NCBI GenBank assembly: GCA_014695255.1
Contig: JACJNX010000079.1
Coordinates: forward strand, 1-34,185
From: Cyanobacteria bacterium FACHB-63
Lineage (GTDB): Bacteria > Cyanobacteriota > Cyanobacteriia > Leptolyngbyales > Leptolyngbyaceae
Length of the DNA: 34,185 nucleotides
Reading direction: 5' to 3'
The stretch's first letter is position 1. Each line of letters begins with the position of its first letter. The notes beneath the pieces are model-generated. The model was not told the origin of the DNA, ran no database searches, and saw only the letters and a list, made by a program, of their open reading frames with translations. The position numbers and the translations under genes were made by a program. This document shows, piece after piece, positions 33,052 through 34,185 of this stretch.

Positions 33052-33174
33052 GTTAATTTAAGCGATGTTGGTTATTCTTTGACTCTAGAATGATGTGTAG
33101 GACTCATTCTTATTGAAGGCGATGAAAGCGAAAACCTTACAAGATCATCTTAAAAATTTAACCTGAGCAGGCTG

Positions 33175-33972
33175 ATGTCAACTCAACTTCTGGATGCTAA
33201 ATACTGGGTAAAGATTCGATCGTCGCTTGATCCGGCACGATCGAACTATTTAATCTGGACAGGCGCAATTTACTCGTTTGTCCCCGGTGAGAAACGGCAA
33301 TGTTTGTTCAAGATGGTGGGAATGAGTGTAAGCCGTTGTCTTCCCACTGAAGAAAATTGCTGGGCGTTTACCTCTAGAGAGTTAACGTATTACTTAGATC
33401 CTAAAACGGGCGAAAAGCTTCAAACTTGGACAAATCCTTGGACTGAAGAAGTTGTGCCTGTGATGCACGTTGCTAACAATCCAATCCAAGGAACCTTTAA
33501 GGGACAATTTCCTGCTCAAGTGGATGATGAAACCACAACGCTTACGTTTGATATCTTTCCTACTTATCCGAATCCGCTGAATGATCCAAAATTTGCAGAA
33601 TACTTTCCGAACCCTAACTATCAAGCCGCAGAATTGTTCAAGTTTGTTGTTCCATCTGCCGAACTCTTTGATGAGCAGCAACCTTCCGTTTCAAAAATAT
33701 GGTTAGGGTGGGATCGAATCGGACCTTGGCTCCCTTGGATGAAAATGGGCGATCGTACTGGACATTTAATTTACAGCGCTTCAGGCTGCAAAGTAGCGGG
33801 GTTTGAGCAACTACCCCAATTGCTGCAAGACGAAATTAATACCCGTATGTTGCTCTATCGGGATGCACCGGAAGCACCACTGGATACAGAAGACATGACT
33901 TCTTGGCTTTATTTTCAACAGCATTTTGATGCGTATCTTGCTAAAGAAACATTTCCGATTCCAACTGCTTAG
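33175..33972 (+). CDS. DUF1838 family protein
   Basis: The 265-residue protein has the DUF1838 pattern: IWTGAIYSFVPGEKRQCLFKMVGMSVSRC, YYLDPKTGEKLQTWTNPWTEEVVPVMHVANNPIQG, and a C-terminal WLYFQQHFDAYL. No catalytic motif is apparent and no function is established for the family to my knowledge; there is no signal peptide or membrane helix. It reads divergently from the nitrilase-ALDH operon across 123 bp, suggesting shared control and perhaps a shared substrate. ATG 33175 has GAGCAGG a few bases upstream as a weak ribosome-binding site. Confidence 0.85.
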   Translation: MSTQLLDAKYWVKIRSSLDPARSNYLIWTGAIYSFVPGEKRQCLFKMVGMSVSRCLPTEENCWAFTSRELTYYLDPKTGEKLQTWTNPWTEEVVPVMHVANNPIQGTFKGQFPAQVDDETTTLTFDIFPTYPNPLNDPKFAEYFPNPNYQAAELFKFVVPSAELFDEQQPSVSKIWLGWDRIGPWLPWMKMGDRTGHLIYSASGCKVAGFEQLPQLLQDEINTRMLLYRDAPEAPLDTEDMTSWLYFQQHFDAYLAKETFPIPTA

Positions 33973-34008
33973 GGTGTGCTTTAAAACTTCTTCGCTGCGT
34001 TCATGTCC

Positions 34009-34086
34009 GCCCTGAAATGAATTTCGGGCTAACGAGAGAAAGTCCGTTTCAACGGACTCAACCGCTAAATTGACGTCAGTTCGACA
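34009..34086. repeat. Dispersed hairpin repeat at the right edge
   Basis: Hairpin one is GCCCTGAAAT-GA-ATTTCGGGC (34009-34029), and hairpin two is the perfect AGTCCGTT-TC-AACGGACT (34041-34058). The word CGTCAGTTCGACA (34074-34086) also occurs at 6906-6918 in the foldback element, and the first hairpin resembles the inner hairpin there. This looks like a degenerate member of the same short repeat family, common in cyanobacterial intergenic DNA. Beyond 34086, no gene is discernible. Confidence 0.6.
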
Positions 34087-34185
34087 GATTAAAAAATGGC
34101 AGAAGGGAGAGCAGGTAAGTCTCTAGGCTGCAAGTCAAGTGAAGGTAACTTGGGCTGATAGGTGTAGGCAATCAAGCCTGCCAAC

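Noticed and set aside
1-34185. CRISPR arrays, rRNA, integrated phage or insertion sequence
   Set aside because: No regularly spaced repeats, rRNA-like stretches, transposase or phage structural proteins were seen on either strand.

Overview
The window looks like a chromosomal segment of a cyanobacterium, probably filamentous and Leptolyngbya-like. The evidence is the very frequent CGATCG/GCGATCGC words (the HIP1 motif typical of cyanobacteria), a cyanobacterial-type heme oxygenase beside HemF, a glycine-rich RRM protein of the Rbp family, pentapeptide-repeat, Uma2 and DUF1838 proteins, and short dispersed hairpin repeats. No phage genes, transposases or CRISPR arrays were seen. One tRNA gene, tRNA-Leu(CAA), is present.

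Region 1 (1-12.6 kb) is mostly housekeeping. In order: the tail of a nitronate-monooxygenase-like gene, a pentapeptide-repeat protein, hemF, heme oxygenase, an acyl-lipid/acyl-CoA desaturase, an Hsp20 chaperone followed by a 56-residue protein, a carotenoid-isomerase/retinol-saturase-like flavoenzyme, a small hypothetical protein, an RNA-binding protein, an S9 peptidase, two glycosyltransferases and a Uma2 protein. HemF, heme oxygenase and the desaturase all use O2.

Region 2 (12.7-15.8 kb) holds tRNA-Leu, a manganese catalase, a DUF2243 membrane protein and a hemerythrin-domain protein. It reads as a small peroxide/oxygen-handling group.

Region 3 (15.8-25.2 kb, minus strand) is the main discovery candidate. 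Seven tightly packed genes run CheW, CheR-TPR, MCP, CheW with an N-terminal Cys motif, hybrid CheA-REC, CheB, and REC-nucleotide cyclase. Gene content and order match the Wsp surface-sensing system of Pseudomonas (WspB, C, A, D, E, F, R; A first there). The output protein keeps a WspR-like receiver, but its GGDEF diguanylate cyclase is replaced by a class III cyclase whose residues predict cAMP synthesis. The inferred pathway is an envelope stimulus sensed by the MCP, phosphorelay through CheA, and cAMP instead of c-di-GMP as output.

Region 4 (25.3-34.0 kb) is an accessory metabolic neighbourhood: a dihydropyrimidinase-like amidohydrolase, an Asp/Asn-hydroxylase-like protein, an NTF2-like protein, an MDR oxidoreductase, a cupin-like protein, a calycin-like protein, an aldehyde dehydrogenase, a nitrilase-fold protein lacking its catalytic Cys, and a DUF1838 protein. 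Amidohydrolase plus nitrilase-fold protein plus aldehyde dehydrogenase recalls pyrimidine or hydantoin breakdown, but the altered nitrilase site argues against a simple copy of that pathway. The window ends in a dispersed hairpin repeat.
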